DNA from: an uncultured Lachnospiraceae bacterium
Lineage (GTDB): Bacteria; Bacillota; Clostridia; Lachnospirales; Lachnospiraceae
Direction of reading: 5' to 3'
Length of the DNA: 64,000 bases
NCBI GenBank assembly: GCA_905199445.1
Contig: CAJKGK010000003.1
Location: forward strand, 1 to 64,000
In this document: positions 1-7,798 of the stretch, piece by piece
Layout of the letters: each line of letters opens with the position of its first letter
Numbering within the stretch: position 1 is the first letter of the stretch
The notes under the pieces: generated by a model
Told to the model about the DNA's origin: nothing
The model's database searches: none
Seen by the model: the letters and a program-made list of their open reading frames with translations, nothing else
Translations under genes and position numbers: made by a program

Positions 1-97
1 ACTAATTCCAGCCAACTCTAATCCCTTCCTTCTCCAATTTCCATCACAACTCCTTTTCTCGCTTGTATTCTTTGACGATGGATCCCGTGAAGTTTAA

Positions 98-129
98 GAC
101 GGGCTTTTACATGAAGTAAAAAGCCCGTC
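98..129. terminator. Hairpin downstream of the FAD oxidoreductase gene
   Basis: A GACGGGC / GCCCGTC stem extended by T/A pairs (about 12 bp, short loop) lies about 40 bases beyond the stop of the leftward FAD gene. The U-rich part sits inside the stem rather than after it, so it is only a probable terminator. Confidence 0.5.
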
Positions 130-170
130 CCAAAACGTCACTGAGTCATTTTATATTTTGCAGCAATCGA

Positions 171-1625
171 TTATTCGGCATCAAGCACATATTCAGCAGC
201 ACTCATGCCTGCAATACGCCCTGTATTTACCGCAAATCCCATTGTGTTTCCCGGAAGCAGGAACATATAGCTGTCATCGTAAATATTGCAGGCGTCCGTT
301 CCTGCCACATAAACACCTGGAATCGGATGAAATTCCCGATCCAGGACTTCACAGTTTTCATTCATCTTTACACCGCCCAAGGTGCCATAAGCACCGGGAC
401 GCAATCTTGCCACATAAAAAGGTGCCTTGACAATAGGCTTCATATATTCACGCTTTTTAAAAAACTGAGAATCCACGGAATCACACATCTCATTGTATTC
501 GTCCACAGTGTCCAAAAATGTATCTACATCTTCAATACCGCACCACTGAGCAATTTCTTCCAGCGTATCGGCCTTAAAAATATCCGTATTATGACTGGCT
601 ACCGCATGTTCCACTGTTTCATCAAAAGCATCCAGACTTTCGGGATTATGGACAAAGCTAACCACATCCAGGCCATTTCTTTTATATCCCTTTAAAATAG
701 CGGAATCAAAAATGGCAAAGCCCATCATATCCTTTTGTCTGGAAATGGCATTTCCTGTAAAAGTTGTATTCTGCATTTCTTCTTCATTAATAAAACGCTT
801 GCCCAGTTTGTTCACCATAAGATTTGGCTGATTAAAGGTGGATGGAATCGAAGGATCCAGTTCATTGGACTGCGGAAGGAAGGTGATCATCTCCATACGC
901 ATCTGTGTCGGTGCACCGCCCACCGCGCGAAGCATTTTAATACCATCGCCTTTAAGGCCGGGAATGGCAAAGTTAAACATATTCACCCCGTACTCAAAGC
1001 CAGTTTCCTCTTTAATAACCTGAGGATTGTCTCCGGCACCGCCGGTCGCTACGATCACGGCTTTACAATTGATCCGTACTTCTTCTCCGTTTTTATCCTT
1101 TGCCATCACTGCAGCCAGTCTGCCGTCTGCCATCACAAGGCCGGTCCCCGGCATTTCTGTATAAATTTCAACGCCCAGTTCTGATGCCCGGCCAACTAAA
1201 GCTTTAACCATATAAGAAGCGGCACCACGTCCGATGCCATGCTCAGTCATACAGATATGCCATGTCTGTTCGGATTTGGGAAAATAACGGAAAGCACCTG
1301 CAAACTGAACCCCCATATCTTCAAGCCATTCAATCGTTTCACCGGACATACCAAAATACCGGCGTACAAGATTGGCATCCGCCTGCCAGTGGGTATATTC
1401 CATAAACATGTTAAATGCCTTTTCAACAGTTACATCCACCATCTGGTTTTTCTGATACTTTGTTCCGATTCCTAATGGGCCCATTCCCATATTGGCGGCG
1501 CCGCCTGGAACCGGGGATTTTTCAAGGACAATAACCTTTGCTCCATCCTCTGCGGCCTGAACTGCAGCGGCCAGGCCTGCCGGTCCTGCTGCCACCACAA
1601 CAATTTCTGTTTCCATTGTTCTCAT
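171..1625 (-). CDS. FAD-dependent oxidoreductase (fumarate reductase/ketosteroid dehydrogenase-like flavoprotein)
   Basis: This 484-residue protein belongs to the FAD_binding_2 family (fumarate reductase flavoprotein, urocanate reductase, 3-ketosteroid dehydrogenase). Evidence is the N-terminal dinucleotide-binding strand VVVAAGPAGLAAA (about residues 8-20), the LEK acidic end of the second strand, ATGGAGDN near the middle and a C-terminal G-NTMGFAVNTGRIAG segment that closes the FAD site. The first glycine of the usual GxGxxG is an alanine. There is no signal peptide, FMN-binding or heme domain, so it should be a soluble cytoplasmic enzyme whose electron donor is not encoded beside it. GGAGG lies 8 bases before the ATG. 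It has its own promoter and lies downstream of an AraC gene and divergent from a short-chain fatty acid carrier, suggesting reduction or oxidation of a small carboxylate. The substrate cannot be read from sequence. Confidence 0.8.
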   Translation of the reverse strand: MRTMETEIVVVAAGPAGLAAAVQAAEDGAKVIVLEKSPVPGGAANMGMGPLGIGTKYQKNQMVDVTVEKAFNMFMEYTHWQADANLVRRYFGMSGETIEWLEDMGVQFAGAFRYFPKSEQTWHICMTEHGIGRGAASYMVKALVGRASELGVEIYTEMPGTGLVMADGRLAAVMAKDKNGEEVRINCKAVIVATGGAGDNPQVIKEETGFEYGVNMFNFAIPGLKGDGIKMLRAVGGAPTQMRMEMITFLPQSNELDPSIPSTFNQPNLMVNKLGKRFINEEEMQNTTFTGNAISRQKDMMGFAIFDSAILKGYKRNGLDVVSFVHNPESLDAFDETVEHAVASHNTDIFKADTLEEIAQWCGIEDVDTFLDTVDEYNEMCDSVDSQFFKKREYMKPIVKAPFYVARLRPGAYGTLGGVKMNENCEVLDREFHPIPGVYVAGTDACNIYDDSYMFLLPGNTMGFAVNTGRIAGMSAAEYVLDAE

Positions 1626-1692
1626 AAGAAATACCTCCGTCTTTTCATATAATGACTATGTTGTTAATTTTTCTACAAATTTCTATGAGCCC

Positions 1693-1722
1693 ATTATAGA
1701 CGCGAAAAACAGATTGCGCCAA
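1693..1722 (-). promoter_or_regulatory. Promoter of the FAD oxidoreductase gene
   Basis: Reading leftward, TTGGCG (1717-1722) and TATAAT (1693-1698) are separated by 18 bases. This leaves a leader of about 60 bases before the start at 1625. Confidence 0.65.
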
Positions 1723-1742
1723 TATTTATTTTTCATAACAGT

Positions 1743-1789
1743 AATGCCTTTTTGTTATAATTTTCCCACGTCTAATGCTTTTTTGTTAT
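1743..1789. promoter_or_regulatory. Direct repeat, candidate AraC-type operator
   Basis: Two 16-base copies, AATGCCTTTTTGTTAT (1743-1758) and AATGCTTTTTTGTTAT (1774-1789), differ at one base and start 31 bases apart, about three helical turns. They sit 21 bases upstream of the -35 box of the FAD gene, across the 3' end of the AraC gene. The core ATAACAAAA recurs before the divergent transporter at 2735-2743. Confidence 0.5.
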
Positions 1790-2633
1790 GACTGTTATTC
1801 CCGCCTTCCCGCTCCGCTTCCACTGCGGATTCCATAAAAATACTGTAATTTTTCCGGTACTGCAAAGGTGTGCTGTTTTCATGCTTCTTAAACACATAAC
1901 AAAAATACTCCGCATTAATAAAACCACACTCCCTGGCAATCTGAGCGACTTTTTTCTGCGTGGATTGAAGAAGATTTTTCGCCTTTTTAACTCTAAGCGT
2001 ATTCACATAGGCAATGGGGGATACATGAAACTCCTCCTTAAAAGCTCTGCATAAATAGCTGACACTTGTACCATAAACCTCTGCCAGCTTGTTCACATCA
2101 ATATCCGAACAATAATTTTCCATGATATACCGGTTCAATATCTCCATATTTTTACTTGGGCCGGAAATAACCCTTGAGCTGAAAATTTCATAAATGATCT
2201 GCTGAAAATCCAGTGCCGCCCTGTAGCCATACTGCATCCGCACATTAAAGCTGATATGCCTGTAGTCAAACTCGAAACGCTGTAAATCCAGTCCGAACAC
2301 CATCATATGTCGCAGCCCGAAATAAGTCATAATCTGTTGTGCACCGCTCCCGTCAAAAATAATAATTTTCAGATGGCAGCCGCCAAAATCCGCACAAAGT
2401 CTGTACTTTTTATTCTTACAGCACAAAATTCCCATCTCACTGGACAGATTTACACATTTTTCATCATCTTCCATATGGACCTTGCCCTGGGTACAGCATA
2501 TAAAGGCATACCGGGTGGATGACACCTCAAACTGCTTGTTGGAAGGAAGTGTTTCATCCAGGGTTTCCGTAATATACAACGGAAGAATCTTTATCTTTTC
2601 ATCTCTGTTTATAAACGCCGATGTATTTTCCAT
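1755..2633 (-). CDS. AraC family transcriptional regulator
   Basis: A 292-residue regulator. The N-terminal 170 residues look like a cupin-type ligand-binding domain (SSTRYAFICCTQGKVHMEDDEKCVNL). The C-terminal hundred residues are a double helix-turn-helix of the AraC/XylS type (DIDVNKLAEVYGTSVSYLCRAFKEEF, then VAQIARECGFINAEYFCYVFKKH and a TPLQYRKN end). GAGGTG precedes the ATG. It lies between the FAD gene and the divergent fatty acid carrier and probably controls both in response to a small ligand; the shared ATAACAAAA motif fits. The ligand is unknown. Confidence 0.85.
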   Translation of the reverse strand: MENTSAFINRDEKIKILPLYITETLDETLPSNKQFEVSSTRYAFICCTQGKVHMEDDEKCVNLSSEMGILCCKNKKYRLCADFGGCHLKIIIFDGSGAQQIMTYFGLRHMMVFGLDLQRFEFDYRHISFNVRMQYGYRAALDFQQIIYEIFSSRVISGPSKNMEILNRYIMENYCSDIDVNKLAEVYGTSVSYLCRAFKEEFHVSPIAYVNTLRVKKAKNLLQSTQKKVAQIARECGFINAEYFCYVFKKHENSTPLQYRKNYSIFMESAVEAEREGGNNSHNKKALDVGKL

Positions 2634-2705
2634 TTTTTCACCTCATAGTTCAATATATCATAATTTTTCCAATTATTCCATATATAAAATTTTTATAAAA
2701 TTTTG

Positions 2706-2741
2706 TATAATATAGGTGGTTGTTTGTTAACACTATAACAA
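2706..2741 (+). promoter_or_regulatory. -10 box and TTGTTA/TAACAA dyad before the fatty acid carrier
   Basis: TATAAT at 2706-2711 is followed by an inverted repeat TTGTTA-N6-TAACAA (2724-2741) covering the expected start of transcription. The -35 is weak (A/T rich), consistent with an activator-dependent promoter. Confidence 0.45.
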
Positions 2742-2762
2742 AATAAGGGAGGATTTTAGAGT

Positions 2763-4118
2763 ATGTTCAAAAAGTTTACAAATGGATGTGTAAATCTTGT
2801 ACAGCGTTTCCTGCCGGATCCGTTTATTTTCTGTATCATTTTAACGGCCCTGGTATTCATCCTTGCCATGCCGCTGACAGGTCAGAGCCCTCTGGCCATG
2901 GTCAATCACTGGGGCGGCGGTGTGTGGAGCCTTCTGGGCTTTTCCATGCAGATGGCTCTTGTCCTTGTTCTGGGTACTGCTCTGGCTAACGCACCGGCAA
3001 TCCAGAAAGTATTAAAAAGACTGGCTCAGATTCCTAAAACACCTTTCCAGTCAATTGTTTTCGTTACTGTTGTTTCCACAGTTGCCTGCTGGTTAAACTG
3101 GGGATTCGGCCTTGTTATCGGTGCGATTTTTGCTAAAGAAATCGCAAAACAGGGAAAAAAAGTAGACTATCGTCTGCTGATTGCGTCCGCTTATTCCGGT
3201 TTCGTTGTATGGCATGCCGGTATTTCCGGTTCTATTCCACTTCAGGTTGCTACAGCCAGTGAAACAATTGCAGAACAGACAAGCGGTGTCATTACCTCTG
3301 CCATTCCTACAGCTCAGACTATTTTCTCTCCATGGAACCTGGGTATGTGCCTTGTCATTCTGATTACAATGCCAATCGTTAATGCCCTGATGCATCCGTC
3401 ACCAGATAAAGTTGTTGTCATTGACCCCAAACTGCTGGTGGAAACAGAAGTTGTGAAAACAAAGGCTTCCACTCCGGCTGAAAAACTGGAACACAGCAGA
3501 ATCATGTCTCTGATCGTTGTTTTACTTGGACTTGTGTACATTGTAAAATACTTTATCGGCGGTGGTTCCCTGGATTTAAATATTGTTAACCTTATTTTCC
3601 TGACTTTGGGTGTTCTTTTCCACGGTACACCGATTAACTATGTGAATGCTATTACTGAGGCTGTTAAAGGTGCCGGCGGCATTCTTTTACAGTTCCCATT
3701 CTATGCAGGTATTATGGGTATGATGACCGGCGCAAACGCTGACGGCGTATCTTTAGCCAGTGTCATCAGTGACGGATTTGTAGCAATTTCCACAAGAATC
3801 ACATTCCCGTTATGGACATTCTTAAGTGCAGGTATCGTTAACTTCTTCGTTCCGTCCGGCGGCGGTCAGTGGGCTGTTCAGGCTCCGATCATGATGCCAG
3901 CCGGTCAGGCACTGGGTGTTAACCCGGCAGTTACATGTATGGCTATCGCCTGGGGTGATGCCTGGACAAATATGCTCCAGCCATTCTGGGCACTTCCTGC
4001 ACTGGGTATTGCAGGTCTTGGTGCCCGTGATATTATGGGCTACTGCATTATCGACCTTCTGCTTTCCGGTCTTGTTGTTTGTATCGGTTTTGTTATTGTC
4101 GGTTTCGTATTTGTATAA
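2763..4118 (+). CDS. Short-chain fatty acid transporter (AtoE family)
   Basis: A 451-residue polytopic membrane protein with about 10-12 hydrophobic segments, matching the AtoE/SCFA_trans family by the N-terminus FTNGCVNLVQRFLPDPFIF, the CWLNWGFGLVIGAIFAKEIA segment and the C-terminal FVPSGGGQWAVQAPIMMPAG and AWGDAWTNMLQPFWALP motifs. E. coli AtoE carries butyrate and similar short acids; this member probably imports a short carboxylate. GGGAGG precedes the ATG. It is transcribed alone and divergently from the AraC and FAD genes, which probably act on the same substrate. Confidence 0.9.
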   Translation: MFKKFTNGCVNLVQRFLPDPFIFCIILTALVFILAMPLTGQSPLAMVNHWGGGVWSLLGFSMQMALVLVLGTALANAPAIQKVLKRLAQIPKTPFQSIVFVTVVSTVACWLNWGFGLVIGAIFAKEIAKQGKKVDYRLLIASAYSGFVVWHAGISGSIPLQVATASETIAEQTSGVITSAIPTAQTIFSPWNLGMCLVILITMPIVNALMHPSPDKVVVIDPKLLVETEVVKTKASTPAEKLEHSRIMSLIVVLLGLVYIVKYFIGGGSLDLNIVNLIFLTLGVLFHGTPINYVNAITEAVKGAGGILLQFPFYAGIMGMMTGANADGVSLASVISDGFVAISTRITFPLWTFLSAGIVNFFVPSGGGQWAVQAPIMMPAGQALGVNPAVTCMAIAWGDAWTNMLQPFWALPALGIAGLGARDIMGYCIIDLLLSGLVVCIGFVIVGFVFV

Positions 4119-4170
4119 AAGATCTGTGCCCTATCAATTGCGCTTAAACATATTCTGACAACAACCAAAA

Positions 4171-4218
4171 ACGGCGGTAGATGAAATTCTTCAATCAAAG
4201 GATTTCATCTACCGCCGT
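4171..4218. terminator. Bidirectional terminator between the fatty acid carrier and lysR
   Basis: A perfect 17-bp stem, ACGGCGGTAGATGAAAT (4171-4187) against ATTTCATCTACCGCCGT (4202-4218), with A-run before and T-rich sequence after. It serves the convergent genes on either side. Confidence 0.9.
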
Positions 4219-4261
4219 TATTTTATAGGATCTAAAGCACTTTTACATGATCTGCGCTACT

Positions 4262-5182
4262 TTATTTACAGCTTTTTTCCTGTCTGTATTTATCAATCTC
4301 CTGAATCAGCACCTGAAGCCTGGCATTATCATTCTTCTTATTCCATACCGCAATCAGATCCGAATCATTGGCCCGATCGGGTATAGGATAAAAACGAAGA
4401 CGATCATCATTATCAAACAAATCTCTGTCACTGTGAATGGTGACTCCCATACCGCTGGCAATAGACAAAGCCAGAGAACTGATATTGGGAACATATTTTT
4501 TAACATTTGGCTGAAAGCCATAGGTTCTGCAAAGATCCACAATACGTCCCACGCCACTTGGCGAATCATTGGGTGATATAAGAATAAAGGGCTCGTGCTT
4601 CACATCAGCCAGTGTCAGATCATCCCTCAAAGACAAAGGATTGGATTTTGGAACAACAAGACAAAGTTTCATCTCCTCCACTCTGCGCCACTCAATATCC
4701 TCATTCAGCTGGAAATCAAAGTCAAAATAAAAAGTAAAGATCAGATCCAGTTCCCCGCCAATCAATTTCTCTCTCAAAGATTTAAAACTATAGCTTTCAT
4801 AGGAAATCATCAGCTGGGGGTATTTTTTTGAAAATCCGGAAAAAATGGGTTCCACATACTTTTGTACAGCCGTGGAATTAATAAGGCCAATCTTTAATTC
4901 CCCGTCATAAGAGGCATTGGCCTTAACAGCTTCCTCCACCGATATCTCCAGCTCTGCAATCAATTTTTTCCAACGAATTTTCAATACTTCGCCAGCCGGC
5001 GTGAGCTTCACAACCCGTTTATTTCTGAAAAAAAGCGCAAACCCCAACTCATCCTCCAGCAGACCAATCTGTTTACTCAACGATGGCTGGGAAATATAAA
5101 GGGCCTTGGCGGCCTCAGTAAAGTTAAGCTTTTCCGCCACAGCCAAAAAATATTCAATCTGCCCCAGATTGATTCTGTACAT
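4262..5182 (-). CDS. LysR family transcriptional regulator
   Basis: A 306-residue LysR-type regulator. The N-terminal winged helix-turn-helix is clear (LGQIEYFLAVAEKLNFTEAAKALYISQPSLSKQI, residues about 6-40), followed by an effector-binding domain with the LKIGLINSTAVQKYVEP and SGVGRIVDLC segments. I start it at the ATG at 5182; a GTG lies two codons upstream, and GGGAG is better spaced to the ATG. The start lies inside the 3' end of the acyltransferase gene (29-base overlap), so the two are translationally linked. No divergent target gene is present, so its regulon is unknown. Confidence 0.88.
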   Translation of the reverse strand: MYRINLGQIEYFLAVAEKLNFTEAAKALYISQPSLSKQIGLLEDELGFALFFRNKRVVKLTPAGEVLKIRWKKLIAELEISVEEAVKANASYDGELKIGLINSTAVQKYVEPIFSGFSKKYPQLMISYESYSFKSLREKLIGGELDLIFTFYFDFDFQLNEDIEWRRVEEMKLCLVVPKSNPLSLRDDLTLADVKHEPFILISPNDSPSGVGRIVDLCRTYGFQPNVKKYVPNISSLALSIASGMGVTIHSDRDLFDNDDRLRFYPIPDRANDSDLIAVWNKKNDNARLQVLIQEIDKYRQEKSCK

Positions 5183-5915
5183 TCGCACCTGCTCCCTCTC
5201 CTACAGCCAGATGAATCGCCGTTTGAATCCTTTCCTCCACAAGGCGGGCAATTTCCTGGCTTTTCATACCTTTATAATCTTCATAATACAGCGGAGGCAA
5301 ATAATGAACCTGAACAGTCAGCGGTTTAATCGAATGGGTATCAAAAGCCTTAAACGAATCAATGAGTGCCACTGGAACAATGGGACATTTGGCATTCATG
5401 GCACTTTTAAAAGAGCCGCCTTTAAATTCCAGCAGTTCATTCCCGTTACGACTTCTTGTCCCTTCCGGGAAAATAATATAGTTGCGGCCTTCACAAACTT
5501 CCTTCGTCACCTGGCGAATCACGGTCATGGACTGACGCAGATCCTGACGGTCAATAAGCTTTGCCCCGATCATGCGCCGTACCTGTTTAACAAGGAACCA
5601 GTTTTCCACCTCTTTTTTCATAATAATCGAAAAAGGGCGGTCCAGCGTCTGAAAAAATATGAGACTGTCAAACAATCCCTGGTGATTAGGAAACAGAATA
5701 AAACCATTTTCTTTGGGAAGATTTTCATGTCCATAACATGCCACCTTCACCCGGCCTGCCCGGTTTGCTCTGGTTGTCAGCTCCTGAAGTACCCGATAGC
5801 GTTCCTCATCACTGTACTTCTCAAACTTTTCATCCTTCCCGTATTTACAGATCTTGTAAAACCACCCCGGTGCTTTGTAAAATAACCGCAGAACCATCAA
5901 TAAGATACGTTTCAT
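5154..5915 (-). CDS. 1-acyl-glycerol-3-phosphate acyltransferase family protein (PlsC-like)
   Basis: A 253-residue acyltransferase of the lysophosphatidate acyltransferase family. It carries the catalytic NHQGLFD (NHxxxxD) at about residue 77 and the FPEGTRSR substrate motif at about residue 150. It probably transfers an acyl group to lysophosphatidate at the membrane surface in phospholipid synthesis. A short hydrophobic N-terminus (ILLMVLRLFYKAPGWF) may anchor it. It sits 20 bases after degV, a fatty-acid-binding protein family, so co-expression makes sense, and its 3' end overlaps the lysR start. Confidence 0.88.
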   Translation of the reverse strand: MKRILLMVLRLFYKAPGWFYKICKYGKDEKFEKYSDEERYRVLQELTTRANRAGRVKVACYGHENLPKENGFILFPNHQGLFDSLIFFQTLDRPFSIIMKKEVENWFLVKQVRRMIGAKLIDRQDLRQSMTVIRQVTKEVCEGRNYIIFPEGTRSRNGNELLEFKGGSFKSAMNAKCPIVPVALIDSFKAFDTHSIKPLTVQVHYLPPLYYEDYKGMKSQEIARLVEERIQTAIHLAVGEGAGANVQNQSGAD

Positions 5916-5934
5916 GTCCTTTTCCTCTCATTTT

Positions 5935-6831
5935 TTACCGATCATAACATTTTAAAAATCCCATGCCTAAGGGATAAGGACCGGTATGAACGCCGATGGT
6001 TGCTCCGATCTGATAAATGTCAATATTTTGTACATGACTGTAGGTACACATTGAAGCCACAAGCTGATCCCGAAACTGTACACATTCCTCATAATCATAG
6101 CCATATCCTGTGGCAAGCTGATAATCATCAGGATTTTCTCCGGTTTCTTCAAAATAAGCCCTGGCCTGATCAATAATACGTGTAAACGCCTTTTTACGGC
6201 TCCGCGTCACACCTTCCGGAAATATTTCTCCATCTCTTAAAGAAATCATAGGCTTAATTCCCAGCTTTGAAGCCGCAAGCCCCTTAACCTTACCGACTCT
6301 TCCCCCATGAATCAAATAATCCATGCTTCCCACAGAGAAGAAAATCCTTCCGGTTTTTTTAATACGCTCTATATGTTCCACAGCCGTCTCAAAACAAACG
6401 CCATCATCCCGCATTCTGGCAGCTTCCATCACAAGCAACCCCTGAAGTGCCGTGGCCAGAGTTGTGTCAATCACCGCTATCCTGACATTCGGATAATGTT
6501 CATGAATCACTGATCTGGCATTCATGGCCGAATTGTAAGAACCGCTGAATTTGGCAGACAGACACAGACAAATAATATCCCGTCCTTCCTTGGCAGATTC
6601 CGCAAACACCTTGGCGTAATCTGCCACACCTGGCAGTGATGTTCTGGGAAATATCTTTGGGTATTCAACCATATGGTTATAAAACCAGCGTACATCCATC
6701 TCCTCGATTTCTTTATAAAACTTTCCCTCTTCAAATGATATATAATAAGGCACAACAGCTACCTGTAAGGCATCTGTTCTCTCTTTCCCAAGATCACAGG
6801 ATCCATCGGAAACAATCTGATACCCAGACAT
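5935..6831 (-). CDS. DegV family fatty acid-binding protein
   Basis: A 298-residue DegV protein. Members (FakB in Staphylococcus) bind a single fatty acid and present it to the FakA kinase. Visible motifs are SDGSCDLG at the N-terminus, LSAKFSGSYNSA around residue 93 and FSVGSMDYLIHGGRVGKVKG around residue 160-180. GAAGGAGG lies 7 bases upstream of the ATG. It follows the G3E GTPase gene by 12 bases and precedes the acyltransferase, so this part of the operon leans to lipid metabolism. No fakA is in the window. Confidence 0.9.
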   Translation of the reverse strand: MSGYQIVSDGSCDLGKERTDALQVAVVPYYISFEEGKFYKEIEEMDVRWFYNHMVEYPKIFPRTSLPGVADYAKVFAESAKEGRDIICLCLSAKFSGSYNSAMNARSVIHEHYPNVRIAVIDTTLATALQGLLVMEAARMRDDGVCFETAVEHIERIKKTGRIFFSVGSMDYLIHGGRVGKVKGLAASKLGIKPMISLRDGEIFPEGVTRSRKKAFTRIIDQARAYFEETGENPDDYQLATGYGYDYEECVQFRDQLVASMCTYSHVQNIDIYQIGATIGVHTGPYPLGMGFLKCYDR

Positions 6832-6843
6832 GCAAACCCTCCT

Positions 6844-7785
6844 TCAGTTAAAATAAACCAGTTCATCCTCAGGCTTTTGTGCAGAAACAGCCTTTTTCAA
6901 ATAAAGCACAGGTCCTTCCCCATGATATGGCGGAAAATACTCATATTTGACTTTAGCTGTTACCGTCACCCAGCGCCGATTGGGAAGCCTGTCTGTATTT
7001 TTACTTTTACAGATAAATCCAATAAAACGAATATCATCCGCACAACAGGTCATCGCCTTTCTTCCTGGGACAAAATATCCTTCCGGGAAATCCTGGCCCT
7101 TATAAATCATCCCTTTAAACTGAACCGTTTTTCCGTCATAGGTTTCTTTGTGATCCATAGCATCGATATACCACAATCCAAAGTCCACATCATCAATTTC
7201 GATCACATCCGCATGGACATCAAAAGGCATTTCATCCAGTTCAAGGGGAATCATTTCCCCGTCTGAATTTTCAAAAATAACCTGTGCCCGGCGGTTAATG
7301 GCTCTGATGCTTCTCCGGTAGTTATTCAGCGGCAGCTGGGGCTCACAGCGGTTAAAAATGACCATCTCGGATTTTGAAAAAATATCCATGAGCAGGGAAC
7401 GCATATTATTCATATAAACTTCAAAAGTGGAACCATCTACAATGGAAACAATCTGATTAATAAACCATCCTTTGGGCAGTGTCATTCCAAGCAGATCATC
7501 GATTTTCCACATGCCGTTATACTCAATAAACACACATTCAGGCCTGTAAAACCTGGCGCAGTCCTCCAGAAACTGAGGTGTAAACTCTTCCTGTGAGTCA
7601 ACGGATACCACATCAATGTCCAGCGCCGCCAGCTGCTTTTCATCAAATTCTTCCTCACCTTCCTCACACAAAATGAGGAGCGTCTTATCTTCTTCAGAAA
7701 ATCCCTCTTCCTGAAGAATTTCTTTTAAAAATGTTGTCTTTCCGGCATCCAGAAAACCTGTGACAACAAATACCGGCATTTTCAT
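6844..7785 (-). CDS. G3E-type GTPase fused to a YcgQ/DUF1980-like C-terminal domain
   Basis: A 313-residue protein. Residues 1-180 form a CobW/COG0523-like GTPase with Walker A GFLDAGKTT (10-18) and a later VIFNRCE segment in the NKxD region. The GCxCC metal motif of the family is absent; the corresponding region reads CEEGEEE. From about residue 220 the sequence (GKTVQFKGMIYKGQ, then FVPGRKAMTCCADDIRFIGF with C247-C248, then a WVTVTAKV strand) resembles the C-terminal domain of TIGR03943/YcgQ proteins. G3E GTPases are thought to insert or allocate metals. It follows the His-rich CobW gene by 13 bases at the end of a cobalamin operon, so a role in cobalt or zinc handling is plausible but unproven. 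Confidence 0.75.
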   Translation of the reverse strand: MKMPVFVVTGFLDAGKTTFLKEILQEEGFSEEDKTLLILCEEGEEEFDEKQLAALDIDVVSVDSQEEFTPQFLEDCARFYRPECVFIEYNGMWKIDDLLGMTLPKGWFINQIVSIVDGSTFEVYMNNMRSLLMDIFSKSEMVIFNRCEPQLPLNNYRRSIRAINRRAQVIFENSDGEMIPLELDEMPFDVHADVIEIDDVDFGLWYIDAMDHKETYDGKTVQFKGMIYKGQDFPEGYFVPGRKAMTCCADDIRFIGFICKSKNTDRLPNRRWVTVTAKVKYEYFPPYHGEGPVLYLKKAVSAQKPEDELVYFN

Positions 7786-7798
7786 GACTTATGACTCC

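Noticed and set aside
1..97. Coding or RNA content at the left edge
   Set aside because: No open frame with a start and ribosome binding site and no clear structure.
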